Positions 54,208 through 64,000 of a DNA stretch of 64,000 nt are shown here, in pieces. Positions within the stretch are counted from its first letter, which is position 1. Each line of letters begins with the position of its first letter. Made by a program: the position numbers and the translations under genes. Location of the stretch: NCBI RefSeq assembly GCF_900169065.1, contig NZ_FXZB01000015.1, positions 1 through 64,000 of the forward strand, read 5' to 3'. The notes beneath the pieces are model-generated. The model was given only the letters and a program-made list of their open reading frames with translations. It did no database searches and had not been told where the DNA came from. Source of the DNA: Brevibacterium aurantiacum (GTDB lineage Bacteria > Actinomycetota > Actinomycetes > Actinomycetales > Brevibacteriaceae).

Positions 54208-54681
54208 GTGACGCTGGTGGCGGAGTACAACGATGCCCGGCGCGCAGAGGGGATTGCCCGCGTGCGCAGGGTCATCGTCTTGCGCGCGATGAATGTGCTT
54301 GGGCTGAGTCAGCGCGAAATCGCAGCTTCTCTGGGAATAAGCCAGCCAGCCGTCAGCCAGCAAGTCGCGGCATCCACTAATTTCGGCAACTTGTCAGCCG
54401 CGGAACTGCTAGAAGCGGCAGCGCCGATTTTGCGGCTCGTCGCTGAGAAGTATCGATACACCGAGCTGGCAGTCTTCGGGTCCGTGGCTCGAGGGGACTC
54501 TCGTGCGGAATCGGATATAGATCTATTAGTGCAACCGCCTCCGGGCACCTCTTCGTTCGACTTTGTCGAGTTCAAGCAGCTAGTTGAGAAGGTTCTCGGT
54601 CGTGAGATCGATTTGATCTCCTACGGCGGCCTTGACCCTGTGCTCGACGCGGACATCCTGCACGATAAGAGGCTCCTCTGA
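54208..54681 (+). CDS. HTH plus MNT-type nucleotidyltransferase (orphan antitoxin-like)
   Basis: A 157-residue fusion: an XRE-like HTH at residues 18-55 (RVIVLRAMNVLGLSQREIAA, SLGISQPAVSQQVA) and a minimal nucleotidyltransferase domain from about residue 78 (ELAVFGSVARGDSRAESDID, with GSxxRG and the D-x-D pair; then LGREIDLISYGGL). MNT proteins usually pair with a HEPN ribonuclease and inactivate it by AMPylation. No HEPN gene lies on either side. TAAGAT (54196-54201) ends 6 nt before GTG 54208, with TGGAAC 17 nt further upstream, so it appears leaderless. Confidence 0.8.
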   Translation: MTLVAEYNDARRAEGIARVRRVIVLRAMNVLGLSQREIAASLGISQPAVSQQVAASTNFGNLSAAELLEAAAPILRLVAEKYRYTELAVFGSVARGDSRAESDIDLLVQPPPGTSSFDFVEFKQLVEKVLGREIDLISYGGLDPVLDADILHDKRLL

Positions 54682-54721
54682 TGCTTGTCGCTGTCGCCAA
54701 GGATCTCCTGCATATGAAGAC

Positions 54722-54850
54722 ATGGCCAGAGCGGCCAAGAAGGGCAAGGCCACGTACAAGGTCAAGACGAAGAGCAAGAAGACCTACCGCGTGACCTTCG
54801 GCCAGTCGAGCTGGGCGACTGGCGCCACCTCGAAGTCGGCCAAGCGCTGA
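54722..54850 (+). CDS. Small basic protein, hypothetical
   Basis: A possible 42-residue protein, 15 of its residues Lys or Arg, beginning MARAAKKGKATYKVKTKSKK and ending TSKSAKR. It has no clear ribosome site (GAAGAC only) and no family match; its last codons are duplicated just downstream. It could be a small nucleic-acid-binding protein or a remnant of a larger gene that once followed the MNT gene. Confidence 0.35.
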   Translation: MARAAKKGKATYKVKTKSKKTYRVTFGQSSWATGATSKSAKR

Positions 54851-54883
54851 CCATCTGCGAATGAGGTCGGCCAGGCGCTGACC
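54835..54883. repeat. 18-bp direct repeat around the end of the small basic frame
   Basis: GTCGGCCAAGCGCTGACC (54835-54852) recurs as GTCGGCCAGGCGCTGACC (54866-54883), one difference in 18. The first copy contains the stop codon of the small basic frame. Confidence 0.8.
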
Positions 54884-54904
54884 TCCCTGGGCAGTACACC
54901 GAGG

Positions 54905-55204
54905 TCACTCGCGGATGATCAGGTCTGTCCCGTGCATATATCCGCGAGACCCTTCGAACGGACCTAGTGCTTCGCAGAGAGGCAGCCCCAACACACCGAG
55001 ATCGGCGGTCTGACGGGCTCCGGCCGACTTGGCCATGAGGTTCTGGCTGTAACGGAGTTCGCCGATCTCAGCATCGGTGACCGTCCAGATGACCACCTGC
55101 GGTGGATCATCATTGGTGAACGTCACTCGATGGGCATCGGCCGTGACCGACCACCCGGTCGCCTCGGCGAGGGAATCGGCCAACTCTGTGCGATCCACAG
55201 TCAT
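54905..55204 (-). CDS. Hypothetical protein
   Basis: A 99-residue soluble, acidic protein (DRTELADSLAEATGWSVTAD, VVIWTVTDAEIGELRYSQNL, LPLCEALGPFEGSRGYMHGT). I do not recognise a family. ATG 55204 is preceded by CTAGGAGGAAGGCCC, a good ribosome site, which is the main reason to call it. It follows the AGCS symporter on the same strand but is separated from it by a perfect hairpin, so it is probably expressed on its own. Confidence 0.6.
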   Translation of the reverse strand: MTVDRTELADSLAEATGWSVTADAHRVTFTNDDPPQVVIWTVTDAEIGELRYSQNLMAKSAGARQTADLGVLGLPLCEALGPFEGSRGYMHGTDLIIRE

Positions 55205-55241
55205 GGGGCCTTCCTCCTAGGTAGAGAACAGTGAAAGCCAC

Positions 55242-55272
55242 ATCGGGCGCCCCCAGGGAAGGGGCGCCCGAT
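55242..55272 (-). terminator. Terminator after the AGCS symporter
   Basis: ATCGGGCGCCCC (55242-55253) pairs perfectly with GGGGCGCCCGAT (55261-55272) over a 7-nt loop, 29 nt past the symporter stop on the minus strand; GTGGCTTTCAC follows on that strand. Confidence 0.7.
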
Positions 55273-55301
55273 ACGCATTCAGGATCAAACTGCCGACAGC
55301 A

Positions 55302-56795
55302 TCAATCGTCGTCCGGGCGCACCTTCTTGCCGCGGTCCTGCCAGAACTTTGCAGTGGTGACTTCGTCTGTGCCGTCCCAAGCGTCGATGTCGGTGTTGAT
55401 GCGCTTGAACGTGGGCAGATCGGAACGGTGGAAGACCGGCTCAAGTCCCTGTCGACGCTGCTGCTGGTAGTTCTTCAGCAGGTTGAACACCAGCGGTGAG
55501 AGCATCAGCAGAGCGAAGAGGTTGATGAGAGCCATGATCGCCATGAAGATGTTCGCCGCGGTCCAGACGATGTCCAGTGCCGCGATCGCCCCGATGAAGA
55601 CCGACACCATCACGATCACCTGGTACACCCGCATGGCAACTTTGCTGGTGGTCAGATGCTCGATATTGGCTTCGCCGTAGTAGTAGTTGCCGAGGATCGA
55701 GGAGAAGGCGAAGAAGAAGATCGCGAAGGTGAGGAAGTGGATTGCCCACTGGCCCAGCTGCCCGCTCAGCGCCGTCTGCGTCAGCTGGATTCCTTCGGCA
55801 GAGCTGCCGTATTCGGGGTTCGACAGCAGGATGATGAACGCTGTGATCGAGCAGACGAGGATCGTGTCGAAGTACACGCCCAGTGCCTGCACGAATCCCT
55901 GTTTGGCCGGGTGAGATGCCGATGCTGTGGCTGCGGCATTCGGGACGGAACCGATTCCGGCCTCGTTGGAGAACAGGCCGCGCTGAACGCCGATGAGCAT
56001 GATCGAGCCGAGCGTTCCACCGGCGATGGAATCCATGCTGAACGCATCGGTGAAGATGGTGAGGATCATGTCGGGGACGGCGCCGAGGTTGAGCACCACG
56101 ACGATGATCCCGACGATCAGGTAGAGACCGGCCATGATCGGCACGAGGTAGGCGGAGATGTTCGAGATGCGCTTGGCTCCGCCGACGAAGATCAGGTAGG
56201 CGCCGACGGCGATGACCACACCGGCGATTGCTGAGAATGCGAAGTTCGAGTCCTCGACATTGAACGATGCACCGACCGCGTCGACGATCGAGTTCGACTG
56301 CACCGTGTTGAACACGATGCCGTAGGTGATGGCGACGATCACGGCGAAGACCAGGCCGAGCCATTTCATGTTCATTCCGTGCCGGATGTAGTAGGCCGGG
56401 CCGCCGCGGAAGTTCGGGCCGTCCTTCATCTTGTAGACCTGGCCGAGAGCGGACTCGGCGAACGCGGTGGCACCGCCGACGACGGCTGTCAGCCACATCC
56501 AGAACACTGCACCGGGGCCGCCCAGCGAAATGGCCAAGGCCACGCCGGCGATGTTGGCCGTGCCCACTCGCGAGGCAGCAGAGATGGAGAAGGCGCGGAA
56601 CGGGGAGATGTTCTTATTGCCCTCGGAGTCTCGTCCACCCGGCTCGGCGAGCGTGCGGAACATTTCGGGGAGCATTCGCACTTGGATCACTCCGGTGCGG
56701 ATGGTGAAATACAGACCAGTGGGAATCAGGACTGCAACGAGTACATAGGACGATACGGAATCGATCCCGTTGAGTGCGTTCTGCAGCATCTCCAT
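55302..56795 (-). CDS. Alanine/glycine:cation symporter (AGCS family)
   Basis: A 497-residue membrane protein with about 10-11 helices and AGCS signatures: IPTGLYFTIRTGVIQVRMLP, SPFRAFSISAASRVGTANIA, GVALAISLGGPGAVFWMW, GGPAYYIRHGMNMKWLGLVF, GVQRGLFSNEAGIGSVPNAA, and ILGNYYYGEANIEHL. It imports alanine or glycine with Na+ or H+. Such genes often carry glycine riboswitches; none is visible upstream. With gcvPTH and sdaA in the same window, glycine uptake would feed that pathway. ATG 56795 follows GGAGGCTCAGTTCC. Confidence 0.93.
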   Translation of the reverse strand: MEMLQNALNGIDSVSSYVLVAVLIPTGLYFTIRTGVIQVRMLPEMFRTLAEPGGRDSEGNKNISPFRAFSISAASRVGTANIAGVALAISLGGPGAVFWMWLTAVVGGATAFAESALGQVYKMKDGPNFRGGPAYYIRHGMNMKWLGLVFAVIVAITYGIVFNTVQSNSIVDAVGASFNVEDSNFAFSAIAGVVIAVGAYLIFVGGAKRISNISAYLVPIMAGLYLIVGIIVVVLNLGAVPDMILTIFTDAFSMDSIAGGTLGSIMLIGVQRGLFSNEAGIGSVPNAAATASASHPAKQGFVQALGVYFDTILVCSITAFIILLSNPEYGSSAEGIQLTQTALSGQLGQWAIHFLTFAIFFFAFSSILGNYYYGEANIEHLTTSKVAMRVYQVIVMVSVFIGAIAALDIVWTAANIFMAIMALINLFALLMLSPLVFNLLKNYQQQRRQGLEPVFHRSDLPTFKRINTDIDAWDGTDEVTTAKFWQDRGKKVRPDDD

Positions 56796-57122
56796 GGAAC
56801 TGAGCCTCCTTCGGCAATCATGCGGTCAGAGGTTCGGGCGGAAGAGTGCCTGAACGTCCGCTGTGTATGCCTTCAGTCTGCCACTAACCCACTCCTGCAG
56901 TGCGCAGGCAGGCGGCGTTTGGCTCATTACCGACCACGAGGCAGTCGAGCGAGCATACGGAATCACGGCCGCACTTGTGAGCGCCTGCTCTGCCAGGGTT
57001 CACGTCACGTCTACCCAATCATCATCCTGCCCTTGCTCTGGTTGCTTAGTCTGATCCGCAACGAACTGCGCCACCGGCCGCTCACCGTCGCTCTGAGCCG
57101 CCACCCCTGAGGAGTCCTCGCC
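56796..57122. other. Divergent intergenic region, AGCS symporter / GDPD
   Basis: The 327 bp must hold two divergent promoters, but I cannot place confident hexamers. A plus-strand open frame near its end reads hydrophobic residues (about 57010-57110) but has no usable start codon close by. No hairpin or repeat of note. Confidence 0.5.
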
Positions 57123-57938
57123 ATGCCAATCACTCTCTTGAACCAATCCACCGCCGAAGTCACCCACACCCGTGTTCCCCCGCTGGTCATCGCTCACCGA
57201 GGAGCGTCCGAGCAGCATCCCGAGAATACGATCCCCGCCTTCGTCGCCGGCATCGATCAGGGTGCGGACATGATCGAGATCGACGTCCACATGAACAAAG
57301 ACGGCGACCTCATCGTCATCCATGACGACACCCTCGACCGCACCACCAACGTCGGCACGATCTACCCCGACCGTGCCGATACCAGCGTGAGCGCCATGAC
57401 GACTGCTGAGATCGCCGCCCTCGATGCGGGCTCGTGGAGGGGGCAGGTGTACAACGGCGTCAGGGTCCCTCACCTCGCCGAGGTGCTGGATCTGGTGCAC
57501 GTGACCCGCACCGGGCTGCTCCTCGAGGTTAAGAAGCCCGCCCAATATCCCGGAATCGCCGAGGTGCTCGTTGAGTCCCTGACTGCCGTGCCTGAATATC
57601 TGGACCGGGCTTTGGCCGCGGGAATGCTCGTCGTCCAGTCCGGCGACTGGGCCTTCGTTCGCGAGTTTCACGCTTTGGCCCCAGAAATCCCTGTCGGTGT
57701 TCTGGGTCGGCCCTGCCCCGATGAACTGCTCGACTTTGCTACCTGGGTCGATCAGATCAACCCGCAATACACCGCAGCCGACGCGACCTTCCTCGGCCAC
57801 GTCCACGGGCTGGGAATGTCGAGCCTGGTGTGGACCGTCAACAGTGTCGAGGACATGGAGAAGGCCATCGACCTCGGCGCCGACGGCATCATCACCAACA
57901 GGCCCGACCGACTTCTCGAGGTCGTCGAAGACCTCTGA
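57123..57938 (+). CDS. Glycerophosphodiester phosphodiesterase
   Basis: A 271-residue GDPD TIM barrel that splits glycerophosphodiesters into sn-glycerol-3-phosphate and an alcohol. Catalytic and metal residues are visible: VIAHRGASEQHPENTIPAF (HRG, ENT), GADMIEIDVHMNKDGDLIVI (ExD) and HDDTLDRTTN (HD), with LEVKKPAQYPG later. No signal peptide, so cytoplasmic. GAGGAGTCC lies before ATG 57123. It stands alone, convergent with a membrane-protein gene; a short tandem repeat follows the stop. Confidence 0.93.
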   Translation: MPITLLNQSTAEVTHTRVPPLVIAHRGASEQHPENTIPAFVAGIDQGADMIEIDVHMNKDGDLIVIHDDTLDRTTNVGTIYPDRADTSVSAMTTAEIAALDAGSWRGQVYNGVRVPHLAEVLDLVHVTRTGLLLEVKKPAQYPGIAEVLVESLTAVPEYLDRALAAGMLVVQSGDWAFVREFHALAPEIPVGVLGRPCPDELLDFATWVDQINPQYTAADATFLGHVHGLGMSSLVWTVNSVEDMEKAIDLGADGIITNRPDRLLEVVEDL

Positions 57939-57970
57939 GGCGGGCTTCAGAACAGCCGGGCTTCAGAGCA
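57939..57970. repeat. 16-bp tandem duplication after the GDPD stop
   Basis: GGCGGGCTTCAGAACA (57939-57954) is followed by GCCGGGCTTCAGAGCA (57955-57970), two differences in 16, in the 40-bp gap between convergent genes. Confidence 0.75.
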
Positions 57971-57978
57971 GCTGGCCC

Positions 57979-58872
57979 TCAGGATCGCCGAGACTTCGCC
58001 ACTGCCGCAGAGACGAACAGAGCCACTGCGCCGATGAAGAGCCCCAGCACTGCTCCCTGCCACAACACCGGGATCAGGGCGCCAAGAGGTAAGAAAGCCA
58101 CCAGCTGGCCTGTGGCGAGATTGCACAGATACATTCCGCAGACCAGGGTGATGAAGCCGGAAGCTCTGATGGCCAGCGACCATCCCGGTGACGAGGCGTT
58201 GACCTGTGCGCGCAAAAGCAGGAACACTGCGGCGACCGTGGCGACTGCAGAGCTCAGGGCGATCGGCCACTCCGACCGATACCACGAGGGCAGCGCAATC
58301 TGTTCGAAGGTTTGGAACATCAGCGCGTGGCAGCAGAACACGATCACCACGCAGGCGAGGAGAACGAGTCCCGGGCCGGTTGTCGCCCGGTCTGCCGCCG
58401 CAGCCTTGCCCATTACAGTAACGAGGACCCCCGCGATGACGAACGGGAACACGAACGCGCCGATGAGCAGTGCGGATTCTGTGAAGGTCAGCGCCAACAT
58501 TTCCGGCCTCGGTCGTTCGATGCTTCCGACGACCTCGGCGATGGCCGAGATTCCGAAGATGGCGATGCTGAGCACGGTGATGATGCTGCGCGGGATGGGC
58601 GAGAGCTCGCGTGCGATGACGATGGCAGCGGCGCCGGCCAGGCAAGCCAGGGCGGACATGGCAATTCCGGCTGGCAAGCTCTGGGCTGAATAGTACTCAG
58701 CCTTCGCGTACATGAGAGCACAGAAGCCGACCCAGGCGACGAAATGAACGATGAACGCGAGTGCGACGATCGTGAAGCGCATCGGAGACGGGCCAACGTC
58801 GGTTGCCGAATTCTGGCCGTCGTCAGGGGAGGCCAAGCGGTCTGCTTCCTGCGAATATGTCAGCTCATCCAT
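57979..58872 (-). CDS. Multi-helix membrane protein of unknown function
   Basis: A 297-residue protein with a hydrophilic 35-residue start (DELTYSQEADRLASPDDGQN) and about eight membrane helices, for example IVALAFIVHFVAWVGFCALM, ALACLAGAAAIVIA and LIGAFVFPFVIAGVLVTVMG. No signature of a transporter or enzyme family is apparent. ATG 58872 follows TGAGAGGATTCCCCC. It is convergent with the GDPD gene and divergent from the HTH gene; no operon partner suggests a role. Confidence 0.7.
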   Translation of the reverse strand: MDELTYSQEADRLASPDDGQNSATDVGPSPMRFTIVALAFIVHFVAWVGFCALMYAKAEYYSAQSLPAGIAMSALACLAGAAAIVIARELSPIPRSIITVLSIAIFGISAIAEVVGSIERPRPEMLALTFTESALLIGAFVFPFVIAGVLVTVMGKAAAADRATTGPGLVLLACVVIVFCCHALMFQTFEQIALPSWYRSEWPIALSSAVATVAAVFLLLRAQVNASSPGWSLAIRASGFITLVCGMYLCNLATGQLVAFLPLGALIPVLWQGAVLGLFIGAVALFVSAAVAKSRRS

Positions 58873-59012
58873 GGGGGAATCCTCTCATGGGAGTCGCATT
58901 TTGTGGCCACTTTCCTTGCTGGAATAGGGAGGGCTGGCTGTGGTGGTGTCCTGAAGTCCGTCGATGTAGAAGCTGGGAGTTTGGACTGGCGGCTTCCGGT
59001 TAAAGATTCATT

Positions 59013-59044
59013 TATATCTGGAAGCGATTTACACTTATATCTGA
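59013..59044. promoter_or_regulatory. Direct repeats before the excisionase-like gene
   Basis: TTATATCTG occurs at 59013-59021 and again at 59036-59044, 23 bp apart (about two helix turns), in an AT-rich patch directly upstream of the ribosome site. It is a likely promoter/operator, possibly autoregulatory. Confidence 0.45.
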
Positions 59045-59059
59045 AAGGTGGAGGTTGAG

Positions 59060-59470
59060 TTGACTGGAAATCGCGAAATGACGTTTGACTCAGCGACGTC
59101 TGCATCCGTTGCAGAACTGCTGGATCGAACGACGAGGACCGACAACGAGTGGGTCATCCGGAAATCTGATTTGGCTCCCCGCGTCGCTGACCTCATTGAA
59201 GCCGTGCTTGAGTCGGTTGCTCACGGTGATGCCATCACCGTCGGGCGAGTACCAGAAGTGCTGACGACCACTATGGCGGCGAAGATACTGGGAATGTCGC
59301 GTCCGACGCTGATGAAGCACATCCGCGATGGCCGCCTGACTTCACACTCTGTTGGCACTCACACTCGCCTGCGGCGTGAAGACGTCGTGGAATTCAGGCG
59401 TTCGCTTCGGGCAGATTGCGCTCGAGCGATTCAAGACCTCATGGAGTTGGAAGACGAACTCGGGATCTGA
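59060..59470 (+). CDS. Excisionase-type HTH protein (antitoxin-like, orphan)
   Basis: A 136-residue DNA-binding protein. The C-terminal half is a MerR/excisionase-type HTH (VLTTTMAAKILGMSRPTLMK, HIRDGRLTSHSVGTHTRLRR, EDVVEFRR); the N-terminal half is a helical region (ELLDRTTRTDNEWVIRKSDL). Proteins of this form commonly serve as antitoxins before a PIN-domain toxin gene, but the next gene here is a thioredoxin-fold protein, so the partner is missing or never existed. TTG 59060 is 5 nt from GGAGG; GTG 59048 overlaps that site. Confidence 0.75.
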   Translation: MTGNREMTFDSATSASVAELLDRTTRTDNEWVIRKSDLAPRVADLIEAVLESVAHGDAITVGRVPEVLTTTMAAKILGMSRPTLMKHIRDGRLTSHSVGTHTRLRREDVVEFRRSLRADCARAIQDLMELEDELGI

Positions 59471-59514
59471 GGCACAGCTTCTCAACTCGGGCCGCCCAAT
59501 GAGACGCTGGGGGC

Positions 59515-61773
<2,259 letters not shown>

Positions 61774-61776
61774 GCG

Positions 61777-63507
61777 TCATTCGACGAGCTGCAGCCCCCG
61801 GAAGCGGTTGAGAGCGGCCGCGATCTCCTGGGCTCGCGGTCGGGCGACATGTCCCGGATGGTCGCGGTTGCCGGTCAGGCCATCGACGCCCTGCGCATCG
61901 AGCATGTCGTCGATCTCGGCCAGCGCCTCGGTCAGTGAGGTCCGGTTGTCGAAGATCTCTGCCATGTACTCCAGCGCCTCGGCGATGCCCGCCGTCTGCT
62001 GCACATCGACGAGCTGAGACACGGCGCTGAGGTCGATGAATGCCTTGCCGAACTGGACCTGGCCGAGGCCCTTCGCCTTCGCTGACTTCGTCTTCGAGCT
62101 CGGGCGCAGTGCCTTTGCCGTCGGTATTCGGGGCCGAGGCGTTGCAAATGTGTCGCTGCTGCCACCGGCTGAGTCGGACTTGTCATCGCCTGAGCCGGCT
62201 GGGCTCGTACTCGCGAAATCTGCCGGGTTCACACCGACGAGCTCATGCGCCTTCTCGGTGACCTCCTGCGGTACGTAGGCGTCGAGGGCGATGACGTGGT
62301 CGGCGACTTCGAAGAACGCACTCGATCCACCGGCGACTAAGACCGTGGACACCCCTCGTTCGGAAAACAGCGGGCGGATGCGGTCGACGAACGGTGTGAT
62401 GGGTTCGCGGTCGGCCGGGATCAGCGCACGCATGCGCTCATCGCGGATCATGAAGTTCGTCGCCGAGGTGTCTTCGTCGATGAGCAGTGAACGTGCACCG
62501 ACCTCAACAGCCTCGACGAGGTTGGCCGCCTGCGAGGTCGAGCCGCTCGCATTCGTTGTGGTGAAGGATCCTGTGTCAGTGCCGGATGGGAGATTGTTGA
62601 TGAAGGGCGAGATGTCGTCGCCGGTCACGGCGCGACCGTCCTCGGCCCGGATGGAGGTGGCGCTGGGTTCAGTGATGACCCATTCGCGTCCGTCGCCTGC
62701 GATGTGCGGGTAGACGCCGCGTTCGAGAGCACGCAGGATCGTCGACTTGCCGTGGTACCCGCCGCCGACGATGACGGTGACGCCATGCGGGATCGCCATG
62801 CCCGTGAGGCTGCGTCCGCTCGAGAGCGTGACGGTGTGTTCAAGTGAGGTGGGGCTGGTGAACGCCACAGCGTGAGAGTCCATGGGCAGATCCGAGTCTC
62901 CCGAACGCCTCGGCAGGATCGAATCGTTGCCGATGAACGCGAGGAGCCCTTCCTCGCCGAGGTGGTTCTGCAGTTCCAATTGATCCCGGTGGAGCTGGAC
63001 GTGCTCGTGTAGGCCATCAGCGCGCAGATTGGAGTGAACGAACATGGCCTGAGCGAGCTCGGGCACATCGCGGGTGAGGATGTCGGCTGCCTGATGGCCC
63101 AGGATGCGCCGGCCGCGAGCAGGGAGATTGACGAGCAGGCGAGCTTCGAAGCCGTCATCGTCGATGACGACATTGGTGCGCTCAAGAACTTCTTGGCCCG
63201 GACGTCCGAGGATGATCGAGCGCCGGTCGTTGCGGTGCAGGAACGAATCACCGACGCGGAAGAGGAAGTCAGAGGCGGCGATGCGATCTGCCCGTTCGGT
63301 GGTGATGTCAGTGGGGAACCCCGCCTCGGCGCGGTTGATCCTGATTCGGACCTTCGACGGGGAAGCAAAGGGGTCGACCTGGACTCGATCGATGAACACG
63401 GTGACCGGCCCGAACTCGTAGCTGCCGCGGATCTGCTTGTAGTTTCCGTAGCTGCGGCCATCGAGGTTGTGCAGGGTGGATGCAAGATTCGATCGTGGGG
63501 AGTTCAT
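61777..63507 (-). CDS. Predicted ATPase of the ABC class (PF09818-like)
   Basis: A 576-residue P-loop ATPase, not a transporter subunit. Walker A is GVTVIVGGGYHGKSTILRAL (about residue 250), Walker B SLLIDEDTSATNFMIRDERM, with the typical N-terminal domain (LDGRSYGNYKQIRGSYEFGP, LPARGRRILGHQAA) and a C-terminal AQEIAAALNRFRG. A Ser/Lys-rich low-complexity linker spans about residues 436-480. Function is unknown for the family; an RNA- or DNA-related role has been proposed. It is convergent with the YyaL-type gene, 3 nt away. Confidence 0.88.
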   Translation of the reverse strand: MNSPRSNLASTLHNLDGRSYGNYKQIRGSYEFGPVTVFIDRVQVDPFASPSKVRIRINRAEAGFPTDITTERADRIAASDFLFRVGDSFLHRNDRRSIILGRPGQEVLERTNVVIDDDGFEARLLVNLPARGRRILGHQAADILTRDVPELAQAMFVHSNLRADGLHEHVQLHRDQLELQNHLGEEGLLAFIGNDSILPRRSGDSDLPMDSHAVAFTSPTSLEHTVTLSSGRSLTGMAIPHGVTVIVGGGYHGKSTILRALERGVYPHIAGDGREWVITEPSATSIRAEDGRAVTGDDISPFINNLPSGTDTGSFTTTNASGSTSQAANLVEAVEVGARSLLIDEDTSATNFMIRDERMRALIPADREPITPFVDRIRPLFSERGVSTVLVAGGSSAFFEVADHVIALDAYVPQEVTEKAHELVGVNPADFASTSPAGSGDDKSDSAGGSSDTFATPRPRIPTAKALRPSSKTKSAKAKGLGQVQFGKAFIDLSAVSQLVDVQQTAGIAEALEYMAEIFDNRTSLTEALAEIDDMLDAQGVDGLTGNRDHPGHVARPRAQEIAAALNRFRGLQLVE

Positions 63508-63600
63508 CCGTGGAATGCTACTTGATAGAGGTCAACGCAGGCCAAGAGTCAGCCCGTGCTGGGTGCGTTCACCAGGGTCGGCTACACGCATGCCGCAGGG

Positions 63601-64000
63601 TCAGTCGCGTGCGCGTCCCAGGTAGAACTTGGCGGCGTTGTCCCAGAACACTGCGGTGAGCTCGTCGGGTGACAGGGTGTCTCGGATGATGTCGAAGTCT
63701 GCGTTCTCGAACGGTCGAGGTGCCCTGGTCGATGGCAGGTCGGTGCCCACCATGAGTGCCGAAGGATCGACGTCGACGATTGCTCGCATCGTGGTGGCCG
63801 GGTCGAGTTCGACACGACCGAAACCTGTGGCCTTCACCTTCACACCCCGTTCAACCAAGCGCAGAAGCGCAGGCAGTCCGTCGCGGTGCATGCCGAAATG
63901 GTCGATGCTCACCGAAGGCAGTCCGGCGATGCGCTCGCCCAGGTCGTCGTCGATGCTGCGGGAATCGATGTAGAGCTCAGAGTGCCATCCGGCGAGGTCA
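63601..64000 (-). CDS. Amidohydrolase-2 family protein, cut by the window edge
   Basis: The C-terminal 132 codons of a TIM-barrel metal hydrolase; the open frame runs off the end of the window, so the 5' part is missing. Visible blocks are VSIDHFGMHRDGLPALLRLV, VKVKATGFGRVELDP, LMVGTDLPSTRAPRPF (metal-binding Asp in GTD) and FWDNAAKFYL, which match 2-pyrone-4,6-dicarboxylate hydrolase/amidohydrolase-2 proteins. Substrate unknown. Confidence 0.8.
   Translation of the reverse strand, partial: DLAGWHSELYIDSRSIDDDLGERIAGLPSVSIDHFGMHRDGLPALLRLVERGVKVKATGFGRVELDPATTMRAIVDVDPSALMVGTDLPSTRAPRPFENADFDIIRDTLSPDELTAVFWDNAAKFYLGRARD

Noticed and set aside
57000-57110. A hydrophobic stretch encoded just before the GDPD gene
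   Set aside because: It has no start codon near its beginning and no ribosome site; probably fortuitous.

Overview
The window is 64 kb of high-GC chromosome that reads as an actinobacterium, most likely Micrococcales and plausibly a Brevibacterium-like organism (inference only). The pointers are a RamB-type regulator beside isocitrate lyase, an ectABC ectoine operon, a DUF664 (mycothiol-transferase-like) protein, a DtxR/IdeR-type iron box, and several genes whose -10 hexamer lies only 6-7 nt before the start codon (leaderless transcripts). I see no rRNA, tRNA, CRISPR array, transposase, integrase or phage gene. The layout is ordinary chromosomal metabolism, densely packed and almost entirely coding.

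Layout. 0-1.4 kb: a short AraC-type remnant, a VOC protein and a hot-dog thioesterase. 1.5-12 kb: a methyl-group catabolic region with ETF alpha/beta, an FAD/GcvT fusion dehydrogenase of the dimethylglycine/sarcosine type, two IclR regulators, a MetF-like reductase divergent from a DmdA-like methyltransferase, and an APC permease. 12-16.3 kb: TrkH/TrkA potassium uptake, a small monooxygenase, an FmdB zinc ribbon and an orphan DNA methyltransferase. 16.3-22.9 kb: an LhgO-like oxidoreductase with a large insertion, RamB, isocitrate lyase and malate synthase. 22.9-30 kb: DinB/WYL pair, universal stress protein, a YdiJ-type 2-hydroxyacid dehydrogenase, a small HTH protein and an inositol-phosphatase-family enzyme. 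30-34.2 kb: an iron-siderophore ABC importer behind an iron box. 34.2-44.1 kb: membrane protein, YtcJ-type amidohydrolase, acyltransferase, an SDR/acyl-CoA dehydrogenase/CoA-transferase cluster with a LysR regulator, DUF1990 and a second SDR. 44.1-51 kb: glycine riboswitch, gcvP-gcvT-gcvH and sdaA. 51-54.2 kb: ectABC. 54.2-64 kb: orphan toxin/antitoxin-like regulators, AGCS symporter, GDPD, membrane protein, YyaL-type thioredoxin protein, an ABC-class ATPase and a truncated amidohydrolase.

How it fits together. The methyl region, the glycine cleavage system and serine dehydratase together could take an N- or S-methylated compatible solute through tetrahydrofolate-linked demethylation to glycine, serine and pyruvate. 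Ectoine synthesis and K+ uptake suggest a salt-tolerant lifestyle, and the glyoxylate shunt with RamB suggests growth on acetate or other C2 units. The features most worth following up are: the paired DmdA-like and MetF-like genes; a decamer, GCCGAGGTGG, present about 28 times in both orientations; recurrent hydrophilic insertions inside conserved enzymes (145 residues in the LhgO homologue, and a nested palindrome inside etfA); and long nested hairpins between genes, including inside the gcv-sda and ect operons.

All functional names come from reading motifs by eye; no database search was run.
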